This document shows positions 45,531-53,731 of a DNA stretch of 64,000 bases, piece after piece. The DNA comes from Marinobacter nanhaiticus D15-8W (lineage in GTDB: Bacteria; Pseudomonadota; Gammaproteobacteria; Pseudomonadales; Oleiphilaceae). The position numbers and the translations under genes are program-made. Location of the stretch: positions 5,208,001 to 5,272,000 of the forward strand of contig NZ_AP028878.1 of the NCBI RefSeq assembly GCF_036511935.1, read 5' to 3'. Position 1 is the first letter of the stretch; every line of letters starts with the position of its first letter. The notes under the pieces were generated by a model. That model did not search any database, had not been told where the DNA came from, and was given only the letters and a program-made list of their open reading frames with translations.

Positions 45531-47072
45531 ATGCGTGATCGCTGTCTCTCGCCCCGCCCCGCACCCTGGATGTCGCTGTTTACCTTGGTTTTCCTGTGTT
45601 TCCCTGCCTATGGGGAAGAACCCATGGATTCGCAACCGCATCCGGTGGAGTTGTCCGAAGACGAAAGCGTCGAGGATATCGAGGCGAGCCAGGCTATTCC
45701 GGCAGCCGACGGGAGCGCTCAAAATACTGGCCCCGAAACCACGGCAGGCGGCACTGCAGAGCCCACGCCGGATAAAGCGTCTTCCGAACAGGCTACCCGG
45801 GTAGCGCCCAACGTCGACCTGAAGGAAGTCACGCCACCGCCGCAGCCAACACCGCCGGCGGCCGATGCCACGAAGGAAGCCGCGAAAACGGTACCCGGGC
45901 CCGATGACAGCGCTTCGCCCGCGCCTAAGAGCCCCGAAGAGACGGCGACGACATCCCCTGAGTCCCAGGCACCTTCAACCTCTCCCGAATCACCGCAAAC
46001 CGATCAGGAAGAACAAACCCCGGCACCGACCACATCAGCAGAGCCGACAACCGAAGGCACGGTTCAAGGCGAGGCGCCACCTGAACCGGCGCCTAAAGCC
46101 GAGCCGCTCGTCATCCTCGGTGCCGAGGTACGCCCCGGCACCACCACCCGGCTGTCGTGGACGCCCGATACCTCCATGGCCGGTCTCAACCAGCCCACAC
46201 CGGTGCTGGTGATCAACGGCGCCCAACCGGGGCCCAACCTGTGCCTGACTGGCGCCGTACACGGCGACGAACTCAACGGCATCGAGATCATCCGCCGGGT
46301 GATGTACGACATACAGGCGGACGAACTGAGCGGACGCATCGTCGGGGTCCCCATCGTCAACGTCCATGGTTTCCAGCGCGGCTCACGCTACCTGCCGGAC
46401 CGGCGCGACCTCAACCGCAACTTCCCCGGGGACCCCCAGGGAAGCCTGGCCTCCCGCGTCGCCTATTCCCTGTTCAACGACGTGATCAAGCACTGCGACA
46501 TGCTGGTGGATATCCACACCGGATCGCTCAAACGCAGCAACCTGCCCCAGCTCAGGGCGGACATGCACAACACAGACGTGGCTCGGCTGACCGAAGGTTT
46601 CGACAAGATGGCAGTGGTCCACAGTGAGGGCTCCCCCGGCATGTTGCGCACCGTCGCAACCGAGCACGGGGTTGTGACCGTTACTATGGAGGCGGGTGAA
46701 TCGCTGCGCATCCAGGAAAACCAGATCGAAGCCGGGGTCAACAGCCTAAATAGCCTGCTGGAGAAGCAGGGCATGCTGTCGCGGCTCTTCGTTTGGGGCA
46801 AACCGGAGCCGGTCTACTACAACTCCACCTGGATTCGCGCCAACCATGGGGGCATTCTGGTCAGCGATGTAGAGCTGGGGCAGGAAGTGGCCGCCGGTGA
46901 AATACTGGGTGTCGTGACCGACCCCATCACCAACGCCCAGCACCTTATCAAGGCTGAACAGGACGGTCGGGTCATCGGCATGGCGGTCGACCAAGTGGTC
47001 ATGGCCGGTTTTGCGGCCTATCACATCGGCACCGAGGCGCGTGGACCGGAGCAAGCGCTACAGGAGGATTAG
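45531..47072 (+). CDS. Secreted AstE/AspA-like zinc peptidase
   Basis: 513 residues. Signal peptide (about 1-28), a Pro/Glu/Thr-rich disordered linker of about 160 residues (about 30-190), then a succinylglutamate desuccinylase/aspartoacylase fold (about 195-505) with zinc ligands in GAVHGDELNG, NRNFPG and VDIHTGS. The C-terminal part with HGGILVSDVELGQEVAAGEILG resembles a lipoyl-like barrel. It should cleave an amide bond outside the cytoplasm. The long linker is unusual and may span the periplasm. Confidence 0.78.
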   Translation: MRDRCLSPRPAPWMSLFTLVFLCFPAYGEEPMDSQPHPVELSEDESVEDIEASQAIPAADGSAQNTGPETTAGGTAEPTPDKASSEQATRVAPNVDLKEVTPPPQPTPPAADATKEAAKTVPGPDDSASPAPKSPEETATTSPESQAPSTSPESPQTDQEEQTPAPTTSAEPTTEGTVQGEAPPEPAPKAEPLVILGAEVRPGTTTRLSWTPDTSMAGLNQPTPVLVINGAQPGPNLCLTGAVHGDELNGIEIIRRVMYDIQADELSGRIVGVPIVNVHGFQRGSRYLPDRRDLNRNFPGDPQGSLASRVAYSLFNDVIKHCDMLVDIHTGSLKRSNLPQLRADMHNTDVARLTEGFDKMAVVHSEGSPGMLRTVATEHGVVTVTMEAGESLRIQENQIEAGVNSLNSLLEKQGMLSRLFVWGKPEPVYYNSTWIRANHGGILVSDVELGQEVAAGEILGVVTDPITNAQHLIKAEQDGRVIGMAVDQVVMAGFAAYHIGTEARGPEQALQED

Positions 47073-47091
47073 GACCGCCGCCAGTATTTGC

Positions 47092-47424
47092 CTAGTGCGG
47101 CGATACCTTGGAAAAGATGTTGAGGATCATCACCCCGGCAATGATGAACAGGATGCCGATGATCGCCGCCAGGTCCAGGGTCTGGTTGAACACCAGCCAA
47201 CCGATCAGAGTAATCAACGCCACGCCAGCCCCGGCCCAGATAGCGTAGGCGATACCCACGGGAATAGTGCGCAATGTCAGCGCCAGGAAATAGAACGCCA
47301 GGGCGTAACCACAGACCACAAGTACCGACGGCCAGAATTTCGAGAAGCCCTCCGAGGCTTTGAGCGCGGACGTGGCCACCACTTCGAAGCAGATCGCAGC
47401 AGCCAGAAACAGCCAGTTTTGCAT
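47092..47424 (-). CDS. SMR family multidrug transporter
   Basis: 110 residues, four membrane segments. E14, the essential proton- and drug-binding Glu of EmrE, is present, with the family motif FFLALTLRTIPVGIAYAIW. It works as a dimer to export cationic drugs. ATG 47424 fits the SMR start; longer upstream frames are spurious. It converges on the AstE-like gene after 20 bases. Confidence 0.88.
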   Translation of the reverse strand: MQNWLFLAAAICFEVVATSALKASEGFSKFWPSVLVVCGYALAFYFLALTLRTIPVGIAYAIWAGAGVALITLIGWLVFNQTLDLAAIIGILFIIAGVMILNIFSKVSPH

Positions 47425-47670
47425 GTCTCGTCCTCCGATATCCGCGGGCGTGTCGGGATCGGCACGCCGATGATGGGCCGGGCAGCATACCTGCTCTCTC
47501 CTGAAACTACTATTAGGGGAAGCCGGCAGCATGTAAAACAGTAACAGGGACTCGCGTTCAATGATGGGGCCTTGATCCGCTCTCGATTCCCCGGCAGTCT
47601 GTCGTTTCTGCCAACGCAGCCTCGAACCGGGCACATGGAACGCCCGTCCATTGACCAACGGACATCGCTA

Positions 47671-48210
47671 ATGCTTCGCCCCGCACTATTGCTACTGCTC
47701 CTGTTGACCGTCTTTACCTCCACAGCCCAGGCACAGCGCACACCCTGCTCACCGGACGACAACGCCTGGTTGCCGGGACGCTACTACGACGCCGGTGAGA
47801 TCGTTTTCCACGGCGACAACTGGTACGTGGCGCGGGAATGGCAGGAAGGCCGCCGCCCAGGTCGCGGTGAGTTCGCCTGGCAGGCGTTGGATGCCCCTCC
47901 CGATTGCGCACGAGTGGAAGAGCCCATGGATACCGAGCCTGGCCTCGACACGTCCGGCCGCGGCGACGAATCAGTTCCGCTATTCCCGGCGGACAAGGCG
48001 TCTGAGGACATGAGTGAGGTGAAGGCCTCGGAAACCAAATGCAAGCCGGCTCCCAGCTGGACCTTCTCGGATTCCTACAGCGTCGGTGCCTGGGTGACCC
48101 ATGAAGGCCAAATCTACCGGGCCACGCGACCCTCCACCGGCGACATGCCGGGTGTCGTCGAGCCGCCTCATTGGGCGCCGGTGGATGCGGATTGTCCGCC
48201 TGAACCCTGA
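47671..48210 (+). CDS. Secreted protein with two chitin-binding-like modules
   Basis: 179 residues from ATG 47671, signal peptide MLRPALLLLLLLTVFTSTAQ. Two modules of about 45 residues resemble CBM5/12 (ChtBD3): YYDAGEIVFHGDNWYVAREW and YSVGAWVTHEGQIYRATRP, both with conserved Trp and Tyr. No catalytic domain is present. A longer start (47635) is possible. It likely binds chitin or another glycan. Confidence 0.65.
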   Translation: MLRPALLLLLLLTVFTSTAQAQRTPCSPDDNAWLPGRYYDAGEIVFHGDNWYVAREWQEGRRPGRGEFAWQALDAPPDCARVEEPMDTEPGLDTSGRGDESVPLFPADKASEDMSEVKASETKCKPAPSWTFSDSYSVGAWVTHEGQIYRATRPSTGDMPGVVEPPHWAPVDADCPPEP

Positions 48211-48215
48211 CCGCT

Positions 48216-48641
48216 CTAGCCTGGTCTGGCAGGCTGATCAGCCACGTCCTTGACGGCCTGGGCCAGTTCCTCGTCCCTTACCGCCAGCCAGCGGGCGAGG
48301 TTACGCAGGATTCGCCGCGCCAGTTTGCGGGCCTTCTCGGTATAGGGGCCTTCGAAATAGTGATCGAGCGTATGATTGAAGTGATCGAACCAGAGTTCGA
48401 AATGCTCCCGGCTCAGGGGAAACTTGTCGTGCACCCGTTCGTGACGGTAGACCATATTGCGGTGGTAGGTATCCTTGCCCAGTAGCATCTTGCACCAATA
48501 ACCTTCGATCATCGGCAGATGCTCGGCGAGGTGTACACCGGCCACTTGCATGAACACCGGCTCCATCACCGGATCATCCAGCAGGCTGGCATAGAAAAGC
48601 TGAACCATGCGGTGGATCGCAGCGGGATTGTCGAGATCCAT
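48216..48641 (-). CDS. Group III truncated hemoglobin
   Basis: 141 residues from ATG 48641. The two-over-two globin pattern of the group III branch is clear: FYASLLDDPVMEPVF at the N-terminal helices, HLPMIEGYWCKMLLG and RHERVHDKFPLSREHFELWF around the proximal His. It should bind heme in the cytoplasm and handle oxygen or nitric oxide. Its 3' end faces the secreted chitin-binding gene. Confidence 0.83.
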   Translation of the reverse strand: MDLDNPAAIHRMVQLFYASLLDDPVMEPVFMQVAGVHLAEHLPMIEGYWCKMLLGKDTYHRNMVYRHERVHDKFPLSREHFELWFDHFNHTLDHYFEGPYTEKARKLARRILRNLARWLAVRDEELAQAVKDVADQPARPG

Positions 48642-48729
48642 AGGCCATCCGCCCTCAGCTGAGTGGGGACTCCTGATCATAGCGCAGAAGGGCGGGACAC
48701 CGTCACCCCCGAGGCAACGCCACCATCAA

Positions 48730-49368
48730 TTATCCCGCCGCCAACCCCGAAGTGCTGATAAATCCGGCAATTCCCGACATGACGATCTCAGCCGCCATGG
48801 CCGAGAGAATCAGGCCGCTGATCTTGGACATGATATTCAGCCCCGTCTTGCCCAGTGCCCGCTCCAGGTAACCGGAAAGATAGAGCAGTGTCGCCAGCGC
48901 CAGCAACCCCGTAATCAGCCCCAGTACGCCGCCGGCCATTTCCGGCAGGGTCTTGAGTTCAGCACCGTAGACCAGGATGGCACCGATGGTGGCTGGGCCG
49001 ACGATGATGGGAATCGCCAACGGAACCACCGCAATATCGTCGCGATCTTCCTGGGGCAGGCTGGTGGCGTGGTTGCGCGTGCCACTGTTGACCAGGCTGA
49101 TTGCGGTCAGGAACAACAACGAACCGGCACCGATGCGAAAGGAGTTCAACGTGATACCGATAGCGTTGAACAGCACGGGGCCGGCAAAAAACAGCGCCAG
49201 CCCCAGGATCAGCGCCGACAGACAGGCACGCTGGATGACCTTGTGCTTGTGGGCAGTATCCTCACCGCGGGTCAGGGCGAGGAACATGGTCACCACGAAG
49301 AAGGGCGCCAGCAGGAACAGGAAGCGGATGGCACTGCTCAGATAGGTGGCAAAAAAGGTATGCAGCAT
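48730..49368 (-). CDS. MarC family membrane protein
   Basis: 212 residues from the ATG at 49368, preceded on that strand by AGGAG. Six membrane segments, with the MarC patterns FLLAPFFVVTMFLALTRG and VPLAIPIIVGPATIGAILV. The function of the family is not settled. The open frame upstream of this ATG runs into the MITE-like element and is not coding. Confidence 0.85.
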   Translation of the reverse strand: MLHTFFATYLSSAIRFLFLLAPFFVVTMFLALTRGEDTAHKHKVIQRACLSALILGLALFFAGPVLFNAIGITLNSFRIGAGSLLFLTAISLVNSGTRNHATSLPQEDRDDIAVVPLAIPIIVGPATIGAILVYGAELKTLPEMAGGVLGLITGLLALATLLYLSGYLERALGKTGLNIMSKISGLILSAMAAEIVMSGIAGFISTSGLAAG

Positions 49369-49424
49369 GATACTCCTGCGGCAAATCAATGCATTGGCGG
49401 TACGCTGAAACGGGCGCAGAGATG

Positions 49425-49690
49425 AGTGTCCCGTCTGGTTAATTCGCTGACCTACTGAGCGTCTGAACGCTTTGAGTGCAAGGCGCGGCAGCGAAGGTTT
49501 GGTGGTTCCAAATCGAGCTGGCGCAACACCGTTCTCAAAGCGTTCAGGCACTCCCGAAGGGCGCGCCGCTGGCCGCTCTGGATCTGCGTTGCCAGTCCTT
49601 GATGTGGAGCCACCACACCTGCGGCCTGGCGCCTTGACCAGAGCGGCCAGCGGCACGCAGTAGGTCAACGAATTAACCAGACGGGACACT
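49425..49690. mobile_element. 266-base MITE-like element
   Basis: Terminal inverted repeats of 33 bases, 49425-49457 and 49658-49690, match with one mismatch; both ends begin AGTGTCCCGTCTGG. Inside are two further perfect dyads: CTGAACGCTTTGAG (49463-49476) with its complement (49534-49547), and a 17-base arm 49565-49581 with 49638-49654. The element holds no transposase, so it would need one in trans. No target duplication is clear. The remainder of 49369-49862 is promoter DNA for the next gene. Confidence 0.8.
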
Positions 49691-49862
49691 AGCCTAGTTG
49701 CAAACGACCCACCATGCGTAGTTCCGCTAGCCTTTTTGCCAGGCGGCTATGACCTGATCTACAGGTTATCGTTCGATCAGGAGACGAGCGCCTGGCCAAA
49801 CCGCTGGTTGCTATGGGAAGCTGCCTGGTCGCACCCTACGAACAACACACAAGGAGATCAGG

Positions 49863-50735
49863 ATGAATCTCAGCCAACCCAAATTCCTGGATACCCCGCG
49901 CGGACGTTTCGCCTGGCGCGAAGGGGGCGACTCGGTGGGCTACCCGGTCGTGATGGTTCATGGTTGGCCAGAGAGCAGCTATTGCTGGGAAGCGGTGGCA
50001 GGCTACCTGGATAGTGGCCTGCGGATCATTGCCCCGGACTTACGCGGATTGGGCGACAGCGAACGAACTGAAAGCCTCGCGCCCTACCGCAAGGCGGAGC
50101 TGGCGTTGGACGTCATCGCCATGCTCGACGCCTTGGGTATCGACGATTTCTACCTGGTGGGGCATGACTGGGGCGGGGTCGTGGCTCAGGAGATTGCAAT
50201 GGCGGTGCCCGACCGCGTGCACAAGCTGGTCATCATGAACATCGCCATCATCAACAACCTCAAGGGCAACAAGGAAGTTATCGAAAAGGTCCGCGCCGGC
50301 AGTGGCAGCGCCTACTGGTACCAGCATTTCCAGCAAACGCCCGACCTCCCCGAGGCCATGATCCCCGGCAACGAGGCGGCCTGGCTGGGTCACTTCCTGC
50401 GCACCTGGAGCAAGGATGGCTTCCCTCAGGATGCTTTCGACGAGTACGTGCGCATGTACAGCCTGCCGGGCACCGCCGCGAGCGGCGCCAACTACTACCG
50501 CACCTTCCGTGAGGACGCCAAGCGCTGGGCCGGCATGGCCGATCACCGGTGGCCGATGCCGGGCTTATATATCTATGGCAACCGGGACCGGGTAATCATT
50601 CCCGACTACCTCAATCACATCGAAGACTGCTTTGAGAGCGTCCAGGTCGAGGAGGTGGATGCCGCCCATTTCCTGCAGGAGGAGAAGCCCGCGGAAGTGG
50701 CAGGGCATATGAATCGTTTTTTTGCCGCGGATTAG
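49863..50735 (+). CDS. Epoxide hydrolase/dehalogenase type alpha/beta hydrolase
   Basis: 290 residues. HGWPESSYCW forms the oxyanion region and D102 in GHDWGG is the nucleophile; an acid in YGNRDR and the catalytic His in DAAHFL complete the triad. This HGWP/HDWGG combination is typical of epoxide hydrolases, with haloalkane dehalogenases next. AAGGAG precedes the ATG. Its stop overlaps the end of the facing EamA gene by four bases. Confidence 0.83.
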   Translation: MNLSQPKFLDTPRGRFAWREGGDSVGYPVVMVHGWPESSYCWEAVAGYLDSGLRIIAPDLRGLGDSERTESLAPYRKAELALDVIAMLDALGIDDFYLVGHDWGGVVAQEIAMAVPDRVHKLVIMNIAIINNLKGNKEVIEKVRAGSGSAYWYQHFQQTPDLPEAMIPGNEAAWLGHFLRTWSKDGFPQDAFDEYVRMYSLPGTAASGANYYRTFREDAKRWAGMADHRWPMPGLYIYGNRDRVIIPDYLNHIEDCFESVQVEEVDAAHFLQEEKPAEVAGHMNRFFAAD

Positions 50736-51628
50736 GTCCGGCCGTGCAGTGCAGGGTTTCGCGCATGGCGCGGCTTGCGAAACAGCACGTAATTGCCTAG
50801 TAACGCGAGCACCGCGCCGAAAATGGCGGTCACGGTCCATTCGAAGCCTTCCAGCCAGGTGGACACGGTGAGCGCCACCACCGGGAACAACACAGTCGCG
50901 TAGCCGGCGCGATCAGCGCCTAGGACACGGATGACCGTCAGGTAGCTGTAGAAGGCGATGGTCGAGCCGGGGATCGCCAGGAACAGGGTCGCCCCCCAGA
51001 AGGTCGGGGAGGTCGGCAAATGCCAGTCGACACCCTGGCTCAGGCACCAGGTCCCAAGCACGACTGCGCCGTAGAACATGGCCCAGGCATTGCCCGCCAG
51101 CAGCGGAATATCCGCCGCCCTCACTCGCAGGCTGATCAGGTTGCCCAGGGAGAACCAGTAGGTACCCCCGAGGGCAAACAGGATAGCTGCGAGTGTGGCG
51201 TTACCCAGGTTGAGATCGTGCCAGAACAGCAGGGCTACGCCGGAGACACCCAGGGCCACCGCCGGGTAGATGCGCCGGTTCGGCACCAGGCGCATCAGCA
51301 GCCAGCCGTTGAGGGCGTTGAACAGTGCCGCCAGGGAAAATACCACCGCCAGCAACCCGGATGTCATGGATTCCGCCGCCCGGTAGATCAACAGGAAATT
51401 GATGCTGTAGAGGGTCAGGCCCTGGAGGACCAGCAGCCCGTGTTGACGCAGGGTCAGCTTCGGCAGGCGCCGCACGGCGGCCAGCACCAACAGCGCCGTC
51501 GCCGCAGCAAGCACAAAGCGGTAGAACACGGACAGATCCACCGGTGCCGCCTCCACCTGCAGACGGATAGCGGTCCAGGTCAGCCCCCAGATCAACACGG
51601 TCAGGACGTAATGGGCGGCGATGGGCAT
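50732..51628 (-). CDS. EamA/DMT family exporter
   Basis: 298 residues from the ATG at 51628, ten membrane segments in two EamA repeats. GLTWTAIRLQ near the N terminus and the RFVLAAATALLVL region are typical. It should export an amino acid or metabolite. It diverges from an AraC regulator across 116 bases, a usual layout for regulator-exporter pairs. Confidence 0.82.
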   Translation of the reverse strand: MPIAAHYVLTVLIWGLTWTAIRLQVEAAPVDLSVFYRFVLAAATALLVLAAVRRLPKLTLRQHGLLVLQGLTLYSINFLLIYRAAESMTSGLLAVVFSLAALFNALNGWLLMRLVPNRRIYPAVALGVSGVALLFWHDLNLGNATLAAILFALGGTYWFSLGNLISLRVRAADIPLLAGNAWAMFYGAVVLGTWCLSQGVDWHLPTSPTFWGATLFLAIPGSTIAFYSYLTVIRVLGADRAGYATVLFPVVALTVSTWLEGFEWTVTAIFGAVLALLGNYVLFRKPRHARNPALHGRT

Positions 51629-51744
51629 AACGATGTTCCTTCTGAAATACCGGATCAGGCAGGCCAGGATACGCCCCGGCACATCCTGACGCTTGTCAGA
51701 TCTTGCGGGACATTGGATGATTCCTGCTGGATTGGAGAAAAGCC

Positions 51745-52635
51745 GTGCACCAGACCGCCCAGACACCACACAACCGGGATATTGTCGACGCCCTGCGCCT
51801 GGCCGGAGCGGCGCCCCGGCGCGTGCTGGAACTGGATGGCGGCCGCGCCCTGGCCCTCTGGCACAACCAGTTGGGCGAGGCCCGTTACGAACGCCCGCGC
51901 CACCATGCGCTGAGCATCTACACCCGCAGCGGTGAACAGACGACGCGACAGGTTAACGGCCGTGCGGTGAGCCAGGGCTTCCCCGGCGCGGTCTGTCTGT
52001 TTCCGGCCGGCAGCCAATCCCAGTGGAAGATTGCCGGTCCTTTCGAGTTCGTGCACCTGTATTTCAACGAACTGGACCTGCGCCGTTGTGCCGAGCAGAC
52101 CTGGGATTGCGAGCCCGACCATATCCAGTTGGCCGAGCGCTACCAGGTGGAAGACGACATCATCGCCCAGGCGGGCAAGCTGATCGATATGGGCGACTGG
52201 AACGCGCCTGGTCAAGCGCTGGCGGCAGATCATCTGACCCACTGGCTGCTGGTCCAGATCGTCAGTCGCCACGCCTCAATAGACCGGCCGCCACCTGCCG
52301 TCGCCGGCACCCTGGCCCCGAAACATCGGCGGCTGCTACAGGAGCGCATCGAAGCACAGCTGGATCAGCCCCTCAACCTGGCCACGCTGGCCGGCTGGGT
52401 CAACCTCAGCCCCTATCACTTTGCGCGCCTGTTCCGTGCCAGCTTCGGCTGCGCACCCTACCAGTACCTGCAAGAACGGCGGCTGACACGCGCCAGGGAC
52501 GAACTCCGCCAGTCGGATTTGCCCGTGACCACCATCGCCATGCACTGCGGTTTCAACGATGCCAGCCAGTTCAGTCGCGCGTTCCGTAAGCGCTTCGGAA
52601 TAACGCCCTCCGCCTATCGCATTAGTCAGACGTGA
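51745..52635 (+). CDS. AraC family transcriptional regulator
   Basis: 296 residues starting at GTG 51745 (GGAGAAAA upstream). An N-terminal cupin-like ligand domain (about 30-150) is followed by two C-terminal helix-turn-helix motifs (about 200-295): NLATLAGWVNLSPYHFARLF and TTIAMHCGFNDASQFSRAFR, with the closing FGITPSAYR. It probably controls the divergent EamA exporter. Confidence 0.85.
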   Translation: MHQTAQTPHNRDIVDALRLAGAAPRRVLELDGGRALALWHNQLGEARYERPRHHALSIYTRSGEQTTRQVNGRAVSQGFPGAVCLFPAGSQSQWKIAGPFEFVHLYFNELDLRRCAEQTWDCEPDHIQLAERYQVEDDIIAQAGKLIDMGDWNAPGQALAADHLTHWLLVQIVSRHASIDRPPPAVAGTLAPKHRRLLQERIEAQLDQPLNLATLAGWVNLSPYHFARLFRASFGCAPYQYLQERRLTRARDELRQSDLPVTTIAMHCGFNDASQFSRAFRKRFGITPSAYRISQT

Positions 52636-52897
52636 TAGGCGGGGCATGGCGTGACAGCGGTCACACTTCGAAACGCGCTGGGGATGCCGACTGACTCGAA
52701 ATTAACGACATTTAATTCAAGCTCTCACCTATCCGGTGCCGGGCATGCTGCTGGCGCATCGGAAAATTTTCCCGAAAGCTGTCCCCCACTCTTCTGAAAA
52801 CCATTAACGTTCAGTAATTTTCGCCACTGGCCCGATTGGCCAAGTTCAACCACTATTGTGCCGAACTTCCGGGAAATTCGTCGAACAGGGACGTAAA

Positions 52898-53635
52898 ATG
52901 CGACACACTAAGTTAATGATCATGACGCTACTGGCGACAGCCGGTGGTCTGGCCTGGCTGATTTACCCACAGACCCAAAGCGAAGTAGCCTCTCCAGAGG
53001 CTCAGGCGCAAACCCAGCCCAAGGGTCAGTCCGCGTCGACTCCGCCACCAACACCTGGCAATATGAAGCCTGCGCCGGGATCAGCGCCCGGCCCGGGGCC
53101 GGTGGTCGCCACCCCATCGCCCGTGCCCGCCGGCAGCGGCGGTAACAGCAGCGCAAACATGCCGTTGCCAGAACCGATCCAACGCGCGCCTCGCCAGCCC
53201 CGCGCCGAACTCTGGCAGGTCGATACGAAGGATCCCTCGACCGAGGTCAACGGCATACCGGCCACCCGCATTTCCATAGCACCCCAATTACTGGATGCCA
53301 TGCACGTAGGCCAGGAAGTCACTCTGCCGATTCCGGCACTGAACCGTTCCGTAACCGCCAAGATCACCTCTACCCATAACCAGCTCGACAACGTGGAGGT
53401 GTTCAAAGGTCCGGTTACCGACGGTCATCCCAAGGACAATGTGATCATCACCCGCGGCCAGACCAGCACCTATGTGGTGGTGGCCACCCGCGAAGGCACC
53501 TATTCCGCCACCATCGACAACCGCACCGGCAACGCCACCCTCACCGACGAGGGTGATATCACCGAAGGTATCCACCCCGGCGACGACAGCATTAGCGTCC
53601 CCGGCATCGAGATGCCCACACCCGAATCGAGCTGA
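52898..53635 (+). CDS. Propeptide-like secreted protein before a metalloprotease
   Basis: 245 residues from ATG 52898. N-terminal signal or signal-anchor segment (about 7-23), a Pro/Gln/Gly-rich linker (about 28-95), then a beta-rich region (about 100-220) ending STYVVVATREGTYSATIDNRTGN, a pattern like the propeptides of secreted metalloproteases. Its stop codon is in the same frame as the protease gene 96 bases later. I infer a separately encoded inhibitor, foldase or propeptide. No family confirmed. Confidence 0.55.
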   Translation: MRHTKLMIMTLLATAGGLAWLIYPQTQSEVASPEAQAQTQPKGQSASTPPPTPGNMKPAPGSAPGPGPVVATPSPVPAGSGGNSSANMPLPEPIQRAPRQPRAELWQVDTKDPSTEVNGIPATRISIAPQLLDAMHVGQEVTLPIPALNRSVTAKITSTHNQLDNVEVFKGPVTDGHPKDNVIITRGQTSTYVVVATREGTYSATIDNRTGNATLTDEGDITEGIHPGDDSISVPGIEMPTPESS

Positions 53636-53731
53636 TCAATGAATAAAGACAACAAGACGAACGCCACGGCAGCGTTCGAAGGTACGACTGTACCTGTTGA
53701 AACCAAACTGAACCGCAAGGAAGGAAAAACC

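Noticed and set aside
48730..49689. Long reverse frame extending marC into the MITE-like element
   Set aside because: The SD and MarC start are at 49368; the extension has the composition of the repeat, not of a protein.
52651..52771. Palindromes GTGACAGCGGTCAC and GGAAAATTTTCC in the gap after the AraC gene
   Set aside because: They could be operators for the propeptide-like gene, but no matching promoter spacing is seen; too weak to annotate.
53639..53731. Upstream extension of the metalloprotease (in-frame ATG 53639)
   Set aside because: The signal peptide and the good SD are at ATG 53732; the extension would bury the signal peptide 31 residues inside.
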